NCBI GenBank assembly: GCA_963814645.1
Contig: CAWFDX010000009.1
Coordinates: 124,001 to 188,000 of the forward strand
Length of the DNA stretch: 64,000 bases
Direction: 5' to 3'
Source: RYN-230 sp963814645
GTDB taxonomy: Bacteria > Actinomycetota > Actinomycetes > Streptosporangiales > Streptosporangiaceae
A program made the position numbers and the translations under genes. Shown piece after piece: positions 49,285 through 56,901 of the stretch (its first letter is position 1; every line of letters begins with the position of its first letter). Below the pieces are notes generated by a model that made no database searches, was not told the origin of the DNA, and saw nothing but the letters and a program-made list of their open reading frames with translations.

Positions 49285-50302
49285 GCAGGAACCCGCCGCC
49301 GAGGACGCCCGGCCGAGCCCGCCGGGCGCGATACTGGAGGTCAGCGACCTGTCCGTGACCTACGCCGCCGACCGCGGCCCGGTGGTCGCGGTGGACCAGG
49401 TCAGCTTCCAGGTCGACCCGGGCGAGTTCCTCGGCATCGTGGGCGAGTCCGGCTGCGGCAAGTCCACCCTGCTGTTCGCGATCGCCCAGCTACTCGCCCC
49501 GCCGGCCGCCATCACCGGCGGCCAGGTCAGCTTCCAGGGGCGCAGCATGGTCGGGCTGACCGACCGCCAGCTGGCCGCGGTGCGCTGGAAGGACCTGTCC
49601 GTGGTCATGCAGAGCGCGATGAACGCGCTCAACCCGGTCAAGCAGATCCGGGCCCAGTTCGCCGACGCGATGCAGGCGCACGGGGTGCGCAGCAAGACGG
49701 AGATCGCCGACCGGTCGGCCGAGGTGCTGCGGATGGTCGGCATCGACCCGGTGCACCTGCGCAGCTACCCGCACCAGCTGTCCGGCGGCATGCGGCAGCG
49801 GGCGATGATCGCGATGGCCATGCTGTTCACCCCGGAGCTGGTGATCATGGATGAGCCGACCTCCGCGCTTGACGTGGTGGCCCAGCGGTCGCTGATGGTG
49901 CAGATCAAGGAGCTGCAGCAGCGGCTCGACTTCGCGGTCATCTTCGTCACCCACGACATGTCGCTGATCAGTCATTTCTCCGACCGGCTGATGGTGATGT
50001 ACGCGGGCCAGGTGGCCGAGTTCGGCACTACGCGCGACCTGTTCGACCGGCAGCTGCACCCGTACACGGCCGGCCTGATGGACGCGTTCCCGTCGATCCG
50101 CGGGCCGCGGCGGGAGCTGTCCGGCATCCCGGGCAGCCCGCCCAACCTGGCCACTCCCCCGCCGGGCTGCCGGTTCGAGCCGCGCTGCCCCAAGGCCATG
50201 GAACGCTGCGCCAGCACCCAGCCCGAGCTGTACCAGGTCGGTGGAACCGAGGTCCGCTGCCTGCTCCACGAGGACGGCTCGGTCGAGGAGGTCCGTTCGT
50301 GA
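49265..50302 (+). CDS. ABC transporter ATP-binding protein (DppD/OppD type)
   Basis: 345 residues from GTG 49265 with GAGGAGG upstream. Walker A GESGCGKST, Q-loop VVMQSAMNALNPV, signature LSGGMRQR, Walker B LVIMDEPTSALD and switch His in VTHDMS are all present. The C-terminal oligopeptide-transporter domain (PGCRFEPRCPKAMERCASTQ) carries the Cys cluster seen in OppD/DppD. It couples ATP hydrolysis to import through the two permeases. Confidence 0.93.
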   Translation: MSSVPAKQEPAAEDARPSPPGAILEVSDLSVTYAADRGPVVAVDQVSFQVDPGEFLGIVGESGCGKSTLLFAIAQLLAPPAAITGGQVSFQGRSMVGLTDRQLAAVRWKDLSVVMQSAMNALNPVKQIRAQFADAMQAHGVRSKTEIADRSAEVLRMVGIDPVHLRSYPHQLSGGMRQRAMIAMAMLFTPELVIMDEPTSALDVVAQRSLMVQIKELQQRLDFAVIFVTHDMSLISHFSDRLMVMYAGQVAEFGTTRDLFDRQLHPYTAGLMDAFPSIRGPRRELSGIPGSPPNLATPPPGCRFEPRCPKAMERCASTQPELYQVGGTEVRCLLHEDGSVEEVRS

Positions 50303-51317
50303 CCAGTGAACCGGCCGCCAACGGCACAGCGCTGCTGCGTACCGACAAGCTGACCCGGCACTTCCGGATCGGCAACACACTCTCCCAGCAGACGCTGCAC
50401 GCGGTGGACGAGGTCAGCCTGACCATCGGCGAGCGGGAGATCGTCGCGCTGGCCGGGGAGAGCGGCAGCGGCAAGAGCACCATCGCCCGGCTGCTGGCCA
50501 AGATCTACAAGCCGACCAGCGGCGAGATCTACTTCCAGGGCAGGCCGCTGTCCGGGTTCCGGTCCCGTAAGGACCGGCTGCGCTACAGCGGGCTGGCACC
50601 GATGGTGTTCCAGGACCCGTTCGCCTCGATCAACCCGGTGTTCCGGGTGTCGCACGGCGTGCTGCGCGGGCTCAAGCTGCACCGCTCCGAGCTGTCCCGG
50701 GACGAGCGCTACGCCGAGGCGCTCCGGGTTTTCGAGGTGGTCGGGCTGACCCCGGCCGACGAGGTGCTGCAGCGGTTCCCGCACGAGCTGAGCGGGGGTC
50801 AGCGGCAGCGGGTCGGCTTCGCCCAGGCCCTGGCCATGCGGCCCAAGCTGATCCTGGCCGACGAGCCGGTGTCCATGCTCGACGTGTCGATCCGGGTCGG
50901 CCTGCTCAACATGATGGCCGAGCTGCGGGACAGCCAGGGCGTGTCGATCCTGTACATCACGCACGACCTGGCCAGCGCGCGGTACGTGGCCGACCGGCTG
51001 GTCGTCCTGTACGCCGGCCGGGTGGCCGAGTCCGGGCCCGCCGAGGAAGTGCTGGCCGACCCGCGGCACCCGTACACCCAGCTGCTGCTGTCCGCGGCCC
51101 CGGACCCGCGCGCCCCGCTCGGCGTCGGCGCGGAGACCGACCGTGGCGAGCCGCCCCGGGTGATCAACCCGACGCCGGGCTGCCGGTTCCGCTGGCGCTG
51201 CCCGCTGGCCATCGACAAATGCCACCAGGTCACCCCGGAACTGTCCCAGATCCTGCCCGGCCACCAGGCCGCCTGCCATGTCGCCGAGGAGGGCGCGGAA
51301 GTGAAGCGTTCGGATGA
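50299..51317 (+). CDS. ABC transporter ATP-binding protein (DppF/OppF type), 3' end probably frameshifted
   Basis: GTG 50299 overlaps the previous TGA. Walker A GESGSGKST, signature LSGGQRQR, Walker B LILADEPVSMLD and H-loop ITHDLA are intact. The C-terminal domain has NPTPGCRFRWRCPLAIDKCH and ends near HVAEEGAEVKRSD. The literal frame runs on to 52002, 690 bases into the next gene as low-complexity sequence. One missing base between about 51250 and 51310 would give a TGA at 51315-51317 overlapping the next ATG, the same coupling as elsewhere in this operon. I take 51317 as the true end. Confidence 0.85.
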
Positions 51318-52579
51318 AGCTAGCGGTTGTCGGCGGCGGGTCCACCTACACCCCGGAACTGGTCGACGGGATCGCCCGGCTGGCCGGCCAGGTCAAGGTG
51401 ACCGAACTGGTACTGGTCGACCCGGACACCAGCCGGCTGGACGTGGTCGGCCCGTTCTCCGCCCGGATCATGAAGTCGTACGGCCACCCGGCCAAGCTGA
51501 GCTGGACGTCCAGCCTGGACGAGGGCCTGGACGGGGCGGGCGCGGTACTGCTCCAGCTGCGCGTCGGCGGACAGGCGGCCCGGCAGCGGGACGAGACCTG
51601 GCCGCTGGAGTTCTGCTGCGTCGGGCAGGAGACCACCGGCGCAGGCGGGCTGGCCAAGGCGCTGCGCACCGTGCCGATCGTGCTGGACATCGCGGAACGC
51701 ACCCGGCAGCGGGCCGCGTCCGACGCCTGGATCATCGACTTCACCAACCCGGTCGGCATCGTCACCCGGGCACTGCTGGACGCCGGGCACCGGGCCATCG
51801 GGCTGTGCAACGTGGCCATCGGCTTCCAGCGCAACTTCGCCCAGATGCTCGGCGTTTCGCCCGACCAGGTGGCCCTGGACCACGTCGGGCTCAATCACCT
51901 GACCTGGGAACGAGCCGCGATCGTGGACGGCGTCGACCGGCTGCCGGGGTTGATCGCCACGCACGGCCCCGAGATAGCGGAGCACACCGGCCTGCCAGCT
52001 AGCGTTCTGCCGGAAATTGGTGCGGTACCGTCCTACTACCTCCGCTATTTCTGGGCGCATGACGCCGTGGTGGAAGAGGAGCTGCACTCCCCGACCCGGG
52101 CCGAGAAGGTGGCCGAGATCGAGGAGCTGCTGCTGGAGATGTACGCCGACCCGGCGCTGGACCGGAAGCCGGAGCTGCTCGGCCAGCGCGGCGGGGCGTT
52201 CTACTCGGAGGCGGCGGTGGCGCTGCTCGCGTCGCTGGTCGGGGACACCGGGGACACCCAGGTGGTGAACGTGCTGAACAGAGGCACGCTGTCGTTCCTG
52301 CCGGACGACGCGGTGATCGAGGTGCCCGCGGTGATCGGCGCGCACGGGGCCACCCCCGTGCCGGTGGCGCCGGTCAGCCCGCTGATGTCCGGGCTGATCG
52401 CGCACGTGACCGGATACGAGGAGCTGGCCGTGGACGCGGCCCGGCGCGGCGGCGTGCAGCGGGTCCGGGACGCGCTGCTGGCCCACCCGCTGATCGGCCA
52501 GTACGAGCTGGCCGGGCAGCTGGCCGACCGGCTGGTCGCGGAGAACCAGGCCTTCCTGCCCTGGGCCAGCGGCTCGTGA
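51314..52579 (+). CDS. GH4-family NAD-dependent 6-phospho-glycosidase, paralogue 2
   Basis: 421 residues from ATG 51314. VVGGGSTYTPELVDGIARL, VLLQLRVGGQAARQRDETWP, CCVGQETTGAGGLAKALRTV, IIDFTNPVGIVTRALLD, GLCNVAIGFQRNFAQMLG and VGLNHLTWERAAIV give the NAD-binding fold and the Cys and His ligands. This copy has the CNV motif of 6-phospho-beta-glucosidases (CelF/BglT-like), unlike the CDTP of paralogue 1. It should cleave a 6-phospho-beta-glycoside made after import and phosphorylation. Confidence 0.9.
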   Translation: MKLAVVGGGSTYTPELVDGIARLAGQVKVTELVLVDPDTSRLDVVGPFSARIMKSYGHPAKLSWTSSLDEGLDGAGAVLLQLRVGGQAARQRDETWPLEFCCVGQETTGAGGLAKALRTVPIVLDIAERTRQRAASDAWIIDFTNPVGIVTRALLDAGHRAIGLCNVAIGFQRNFAQMLGVSPDQVALDHVGLNHLTWERAAIVDGVDRLPGLIATHGPEIAEHTGLPASVLPEIGAVPSYYLRYFWAHDAVVEEELHSPTRAEKVAEIEELLLEMYADPALDRKPELLGQRGGAFYSEAAVALLASLVGDTGDTQVVNVLNRGTLSFLPDDAVIEVPAVIGAHGATPVPVAPVSPLMSGLIAHVTGYEELAVDAARRGGVQRVRDALLAHPLIGQYELAGQLADRLVAENQAFLPWASGS

Positions 52580-53598
52580 GCCAGGCGGCCGGGGGGCTGC
52601 CCGCGGTCCTGGCCATCGACGGCGGGAACAGCAAGACGGAGGCGGCGCTGGTCGCCGCGGACGGGCCCGTGCTGGCCCAGCAGCGCGGCCCGGGCAGCAA
52701 CTGGCAGGGCCTCGGCCACGACCAGGCCATGCGGGTGCTCGGTGACCTGGCCGCCGCGGTCGCCCTGGCGGCCGGCCGGACCACCGCCTTCCCGGTGGCC
52801 GGCCGGGTGTCCGCCTGCCTGGCCGGCGCGGACCTGCCGGACGAGGAGGAGGAACTCGCGGAGCTGGTGCGGGCCCAGGGCTGGGCCGCCGAGGCCTCGG
52901 TGGTCAACGACACGTTCGCGGTGCTGCGGGCCGGCCTGGACCAGCCGGCCGGGCCGCACTGGGGCATCGGGGTCACCGTCGGGGCCGGCATCAACTGTGT
53001 CGGGGTAGCCCCGGACGGCCGGACCACCCGGTTCCTGTCGCTGGGCCCGATCAGCGGCGACTGGGGCGGCGGCGGCGACCTGGGCCAGGAGGCGCTCTGG
53101 CTGGCCGCCCGGGCCGAGGACGGCCGCGGCCCGGACACAGCGCTGCGCACCGAGGTACCCCGGCACTTCGGCCTGGCCACGGTGCGCGATGTGACGATCG
53201 CGGTGTACCGGGAGAAGATCGGCCGGGGCGAGCTGCGCACGCTGGCCCCGGTGGTGCTGGCCCTGGCCGGGGACGGTGATCCGGCCGCGCGTGACCTGGT
53301 GGCGCGGCAGGCCGACGAGGTGTGCGCGATGGCGCTGACCGCGATCCGCCGCCTCGGCCTGGACGGCGCGGCGGTGCCGGTGGTGCTCGGCGGCAGCCTG
53401 CTGGCCGCGGCTGACCCGCTGCTGACCAGGCTGGTCACCGCGGGCCTGGCGGCCGGCGCGCCAGCCGCGGAGCCGTGCATCGTGGACGTACCGCCGGTGG
53501 CCGGTGCCGCGCTGCTCGGCCTGGACCAGGCGGGCGCCGGGGCGGATGCCGAGGCCCGGCTGCGCGCCGCGTTCGGCGGCGGGGTCAGCTCCGCCTGA
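52576..53598 (+). CDS. BadF/BadG-family kinase, N-acetylglucosamine-kinase-like
   Basis: 340 residues from GTG 52576, which overlaps the GH4 stop. LAIDGGNSKTEAALVAADG, GSNWQGLGHDQAMRVL, VVNDTFAVLRAG, GVTVGAGINCVGVAPDGRTT, LGPISGDWGGGGDLGQEALW and VVLGGSLLAAADPLL are the ASKHA motifs of the BcrAD/BadF group that includes mammalian GlcNAc kinase. Phosphorylation of GlcNAc or a related sugar is the likely job. It ends the rightward operon; its last 14 bases overlap the convergent amidohydrolase gene. Confidence 0.88.
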   Translation: MSQAAGGLPAVLAIDGGNSKTEAALVAADGPVLAQQRGPGSNWQGLGHDQAMRVLGDLAAAVALAAGRTTAFPVAGRVSACLAGADLPDEEEELAELVRAQGWAAEASVVNDTFAVLRAGLDQPAGPHWGIGVTVGAGINCVGVAPDGRTTRFLSLGPISGDWGGGGDLGQEALWLAARAEDGRGPDTALRTEVPRHFGLATVRDVTIAVYREKIGRGELRTLAPVVLALAGDGDPAARDLVARQADEVCAMALTAIRRLGLDGAAVPVVLGGSLLAAADPLLTRLVTAGLAAGAPAAEPCIVDVPPVAGAALLGLDQAGAGADAEARLRAAFGGGVSSA

Positions 53599-55168
53599 GT
53601 GCCTGGCCTGGAGTCTCCCCGGTGAGCTGGCCGTCGCGGAGCGCGAAGCGGCCGTTGACCAGCACGTGGTGGATACCGCGGGCGGGCCGCCGCGGGTTCG
53701 GGTAGTCGGCCTGGTCCTGGACCGTGGCTGGGTTCACGACGGCCACGTCGGCGTGGCTGCCCGCGCGGAGCAGGCCGCGGCCGGCCAGGCCGAACCGGCG
53801 GGCCGCGTGCCCGGCCAGGTGCACTGCGGCCTGGCCCCAGGTCCAGTCGCCCAGTTCCCGGGTGTGCCGCCCGAGCAGCCGGGCGAACGCGCCCCAGCCG
53901 CGCGGGTGTGGCCAGCGGCCGAGCAGGATCCCGTCCGAGCCGGCCAGCTGCGCCTCGTGCCGGAGCAGGGCGCGCAGGTCGGCTTCGGTGTTGGTCGGTG
54001 GCTGGGCGAACACGCAGCCCGCCGCGAGCCGGCTGGCGGTGAGCAGCTCGCAGACCAGTTCCCCGGGTTGCATGCCGGCGGTAGCGGCCGCCTCGGTCAG
54101 CGCCACCCCCTCGGCCCAGGACCACTCGGCCGCGCCGATGTAGGCCAGCGTGATCCGGTCCAGTACGCGGCCGATGCTGGGGAACCACTCCCGGGCCAGC
54201 CGCTGCCGGGTGGCCGGCTGGGCCAGCCGGCGCAGCGTGGCGTCCGGGCCGCCCGCCTGCACGTCGCCGGGCAGCGCCAGCATGCCGAGGATGGTGCTGC
54301 CGCGCAGGTACGGGTAGGAGTCGAAGGTCACGTCCAGACCCTGGCCGCGGGCGTCGTCGAGCAGCGCGGTGAGCATGCCGGCCGGGCCGTGATAGTGCGA
54401 GACGTGCCCGGCCACCCCGGCCCGGCGGACGATCTCCGCCAGCTCACGCATGCCCCGCCAGGCGTTCGCCTCGTAGCCGCGCAGGTGGCTCACGTAGACC
54501 GCGCCGGCCGCGGCCACCGGGGCGCACAGCGCGGCCAGCTCGGCGGCGTCGGCGAACCGGCCCGGCTGGTACTCCAGCCCGGTGGACAGGCCGACCGCGC
54601 CGTCTGCCAGCGCCTGCTCGACCAGTTTCTGCATCGCTTTCAGCTGGGCTGGCGCGGCGGGCGCGCCGGAGAAGCCCAGCACCTCGGCGCGGATCGTGCC
54701 CGCCGGGGCCAGGCAGGCTACGTTCAGCGCCGTTTTGCCGTCGTAGTGGGCCAGCAGGTCGGCTACTGTGCAGCCGCCGGCCAGCTCTGCCGGGCACGGC
54801 CCGTTGACCGCGCCGAAGTACTGGCTCACCTGTGCGATGATGGCCTGTCCGGCCGGGGCGTAGGACAGCCCGTCCTGGCCGATCAGCACGGTGGTGACGC
54901 CCTGGCGGAGCGCGGCCAGCTGAGCGTCGGCGCTATCGGCCAGCCCGTCGGCGTGGATATGCGCGTCGATGAACCCGGGCATCAGGTAGCGGCCGGTCGC
55001 GTCCAGCTCTTCGGTGGCGGTGGCGCCTTGATCGGCTAGGCGGCCCACCGCGGCGACCCGATCGCCCGCGACGGCCAGGTCGGCCCGGAACGGCGGGGTG
55101 CCGGTGCCATCGACCACCCAGCCGCCGCGCAGCAGCAGGTCGAACCGGTGCTTACTGGTAAAGCCCAT
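53585..55168 (-). CDS. Amidohydrolase-superfamily protein (N-acyl-D-amino-acid deacylase/D-aminoacylase type)
   Basis: 527 residues from ATG 55168 (MGFTSKHRFDLLLRGGWVVD). Metal motifs are PGFIDAHIHADG (HxH), VYVSHLRGYE, GHVSHYHGPA and GSDGILLGRWPHPRGW, matching the D-aminoacylase subfamily. The C-terminal LAGRGLLRAGSHADVAVVNP and VLVNGRFALRDGQLT complete the composite beta-sandwich. It should hydrolyse N-acyl-D-amino acids or a related amide. Last gene of an operon with SRPBCC and ArsR-type genes; its start lies within the end of the SRPBCC gene. Confidence 0.88.
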   Translation of the reverse strand: MGFTSKHRFDLLLRGGWVVDGTGTPPFRADLAVAGDRVAAVGRLADQGATATEELDATGRYLMPGFIDAHIHADGLADSADAQLAALRQGVTTVLIGQDGLSYAPAGQAIIAQVSQYFGAVNGPCPAELAGGCTVADLLAHYDGKTALNVACLAPAGTIRAEVLGFSGAPAAPAQLKAMQKLVEQALADGAVGLSTGLEYQPGRFADAAELAALCAPVAAAGAVYVSHLRGYEANAWRGMRELAEIVRRAGVAGHVSHYHGPAGMLTALLDDARGQGLDVTFDSYPYLRGSTILGMLALPGDVQAGGPDATLRRLAQPATRQRLAREWFPSIGRVLDRITLAYIGAAEWSWAEGVALTEAAATAGMQPGELVCELLTASRLAAGCVFAQPPTNTEADLRALLRHEAQLAGSDGILLGRWPHPRGWGAFARLLGRHTRELGDWTWGQAAVHLAGHAARRFGLAGRGLLRAGSHADVAVVNPATVQDQADYPNPRRPARGIHHVLVNGRFALRDGQLTGETPGQALRRS

Positions 55169-55880
55169 CCAGCCAAGACTGCCAGGCCAGCTGGGTCTTG
55201 TCCTTGTCCACATCCGGGGCGAACAGATGGTGGCTGAGGCCGACCGGCATGCCGAACGCGTTCCGGCCGAAGAACCGGTACAGGCCGTCGGCGCTGCGCA
55301 CGCCGATGAAGTTCGGTGCGGCGTAGTCCACCACCGCGTCCACCGGGTCGAGGCCGGGCGGTGTCAAGCGCACCTGGTCGCCGGGCGCGCTGTCCTTCGT
55401 CAGCCCGAGCTCGCCGCGCAGCGTGTCGAAGGCGCTTGTGGCCTTGGCCGCCTCCGGGCCCCCGGCCGCGATGTAGGTGGGCCGCTGGCCCGCGAAGTAG
55501 CGCAGGTACTGGCCCAGCGTGTGCAGGTAGAAGTCGGTGTGCTGGCCGGCCGAGTCGTACTGGTTGTCCCAGTCGTCGGTGAACACGCCGCTGTGCATGT
55601 AGCGCAGCAGCACGGTGCCGCCGTCCTGCGCCTCGATGATGTATTCCAGGGCGTTCATCACCTGGCCGTCCGGGCCCTCGGCGCGGACCGCCAGGTGCCG
55701 TGGCGGGTCGAACGCGGTCACCGTGTGCCCGGCCCACACCTCGCCCACCCGGCTCGGCGCGCCCTCGGCCACCGGGAACATCCAGGCCGCGGTGCCGTCG
55801 CCGGTGGCGACCGCCTGCCAGACCTGCTCCGGGGTGGCCGGCAGCTCGACTTCGCGCCGGATCTCGAATTCGCGTGCCAT
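55152..55880 (-). CDS. SRPBCC/AHSA1-family protein
   Basis: 242 residues from ATG 55880 (MAREFEIRREVELPATPEQV). The AHSA1-like START fold appears as WQAVATGDGTAAWMFPVAEG, VTAFDPPRHLAVRAEG, EYIIEAQDGGTVLLRYMHSG and WDNQYDSAGQHTDFYLHTLG. A second half of about 100 residues (ATSAFDTLRGELGLTKDSAP) follows. Such proteins bind hydrophobic ligands. Genes for AHSA1 proteins often sit beside ArsR-type regulators, as here. It starts two bases after the regulator stop. Confidence 0.85.
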   Translation of the reverse strand: MAREFEIRREVELPATPEQVWQAVATGDGTAAWMFPVAEGAPSRVGEVWAGHTVTAFDPPRHLAVRAEGPDGQVMNALEYIIEAQDGGTVLLRYMHSGVFTDDWDNQYDSAGQHTDFYLHTLGQYLRYFAGQRPTYIAAGGPEAAKATSAFDTLRGELGLTKDSAPGDQVRLTPPGLDPVDAVVDYAAPNFIGVRSADGLYRFFGRNAFGMPVGLSHHLFAPDVDKDKTQLAWQSWLDGLYQ

Positions 55881-55882
55881 GA

Positions 55883-56554
55883 CTACTCCTGCCGTTGTCG
55901 GGTGATGCTCGGGTGCAGTGCGACCACCAGGCGGTGTTCCCGCCCGCCGGGGGCACTCTGGTGGTGGTACCGGGCGGCCAGGTCCTTGATCGTTTCGCTC
56001 AGCTCCCCGGCGAACTCGGCCCGCTCGGCGGCCGAGGCGAACCGGATCTCGCTGTCGATGGCGAACGTCGCTACCGGCTGGCCGGCCGCCCGGGACCGGG
56101 TGATCAGCTCGCCGACCTCGCGTACCAGCCGGGCCGCCAGGGCGAGGAGCCACCGGGCGGACAGCTGGTCCGGGGACCGGCCCGGATCCGGCGCCACCGT
56201 GGCCAGCGCGGCCGGTGAGATCACGTAGGAGGCGGCGGTGGCGCGGAGCACGCGTTCGGTGCAATTGCCCCGCTTGCGCTCCTCGACCAGTTCGATCAGG
56301 CCGTGCCGCTCCAGCGCACGCAGGTGGTAATTGATCTTCTGCCGGGCTAGCCCGGTCTGCGCGGCCAGCGTGCTGGCTGAGCCCGGTTCGGCCAGCGCGG
56401 CCAGCAGCCGCGCCCGCATCGGGTCCAGCGACACTTCCGCCGCCGCCGCATCGTCAATCACCGCCACCGGCTCAAGCGCCGACATCGGGGCTGACACCCC
56501 ACCGTCATGGTGCGGTCCGCCGAGCTGCTGCTGCGCTACGCCCTCGCCGCTCAT
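55883..56554 (-). CDS. ArsR-type helix-turn-helix regulator
   Basis: 223 residues from ATG 56554. The winged helix is SLDPMRARLLAALAEPGSAS, LAAQTGLARQKINYHLRALE and RHGLIELVEERKRGNCTERV. A C-terminal region (FAIDSEIRFASAAERAEFAG, ELSETIKDLAARYHH) resembles the dimerisation helices of ArsR regulators linked to AHSA1 proteins. No metal-binding Cys cluster is present, so the signal is probably organic. First gene of a three-gene operon with a well-formed leaderless promoter. Confidence 0.87.
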   Translation of the reverse strand: MSGEGVAQQQLGGPHHDGGVSAPMSALEPVAVIDDAAAAEVSLDPMRARLLAALAEPGSASTLAAQTGLARQKINYHLRALERHGLIELVEERKRGNCTERVLRATAASYVISPAALATVAPDPGRSPDQLSARWLLALAARLVREVGELITRSRAAGQPVATFAIDSEIRFASAAERAEFAGELSETIKDLAARYHHQSAPGGREHRLVVALHPSITRQRQE

Positions 56555-56560
56555 GCCGCC

Positions 56561-56589
56561 ATCTTGCCGCCGACAACTTTTTTTGTCAA
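56561..56589 (-). promoter_or_regulatory. Leaderless promoter and dyad of the ArsR/SRPBCC/amidohydrolase operon
   Basis: On the minus strand, a consensus TTGACA (56589-56584), 17 bases, CAAGAT (56566-56561), then six bases to the ATG. GACAA-AAAAAAG-TTGTC overlaps the -35 as a probable self-repression site. Confidence 0.68.
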
Positions 56590-56633
56590 GACAGTTATAC
56601 CTTTCCGTGCGGCCAGCATCCGGGTCCTGACCA

Positions 56634-56685
56634 TCGTGATCAGACGATTGGTGTCGCTGGGACGACCGCAATCGTCTGATCACGA
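56634..56685. repeat. Perfect 17-bp inverted repeat
   Basis: TCGTGATCAGACGATTG (56634-56650) pairs fully with 56669-56685 around an 18-base loop. It is not directly after any stop codon. The arm resembles that of the hairpin at 63198-63241 (GATCA-ACG-TTGGTG-like). Confidence 0.75.
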
Positions 56686-56901
56686 AGCGGCACACGGCTG
56701 GTGCTGCACGGGAACGCATCACGTGCCAACCCAGCACCACTGGCACCAGGTCACGGCCACCTGGCACCCGCTCCCCGATGGCGCCGCAGAACCCACCCCG
56801 CTGTGGGGCAGGAATGCTCAGTGTGACTGCCGGTGCAGACGTGGCGTCCCGAACTGTGATCACCGACTCGTGATCATGACCTAGCTAGCAGTAGAACCCG
56901 A

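Larger units (their letters stand above)
56555..56901. other. Intergenic region with promoter, hairpin and no gene
   Basis: It holds the operon promoter (56561-56589) and the perfect hairpin (56634-56685). It also holds about 200 bases, up to the IS end, in which I see only two TGATCA-containing repeats near 56858-56877. Confidence 0.4.

Noticed and set aside
19165..52579. Antibiotic resistance island suggested by bleomycin-fold, APH-fold, AadA-like and MFS genes
   Set aside because: The genes are scattered. The APH-like protein lacks catalytic residues, the MFS gene is a remnant, and VOC and ANT-like folds are common chromosomal proteins of unknown substrate.
39402..55880. Secondary-metabolite biosynthetic cluster
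   Set aside because: No PKS, NRPS, terpene cyclase or RiPP core is visible. The genes form a sugar transport/catabolism locus plus a separate amidohydrolase operon.
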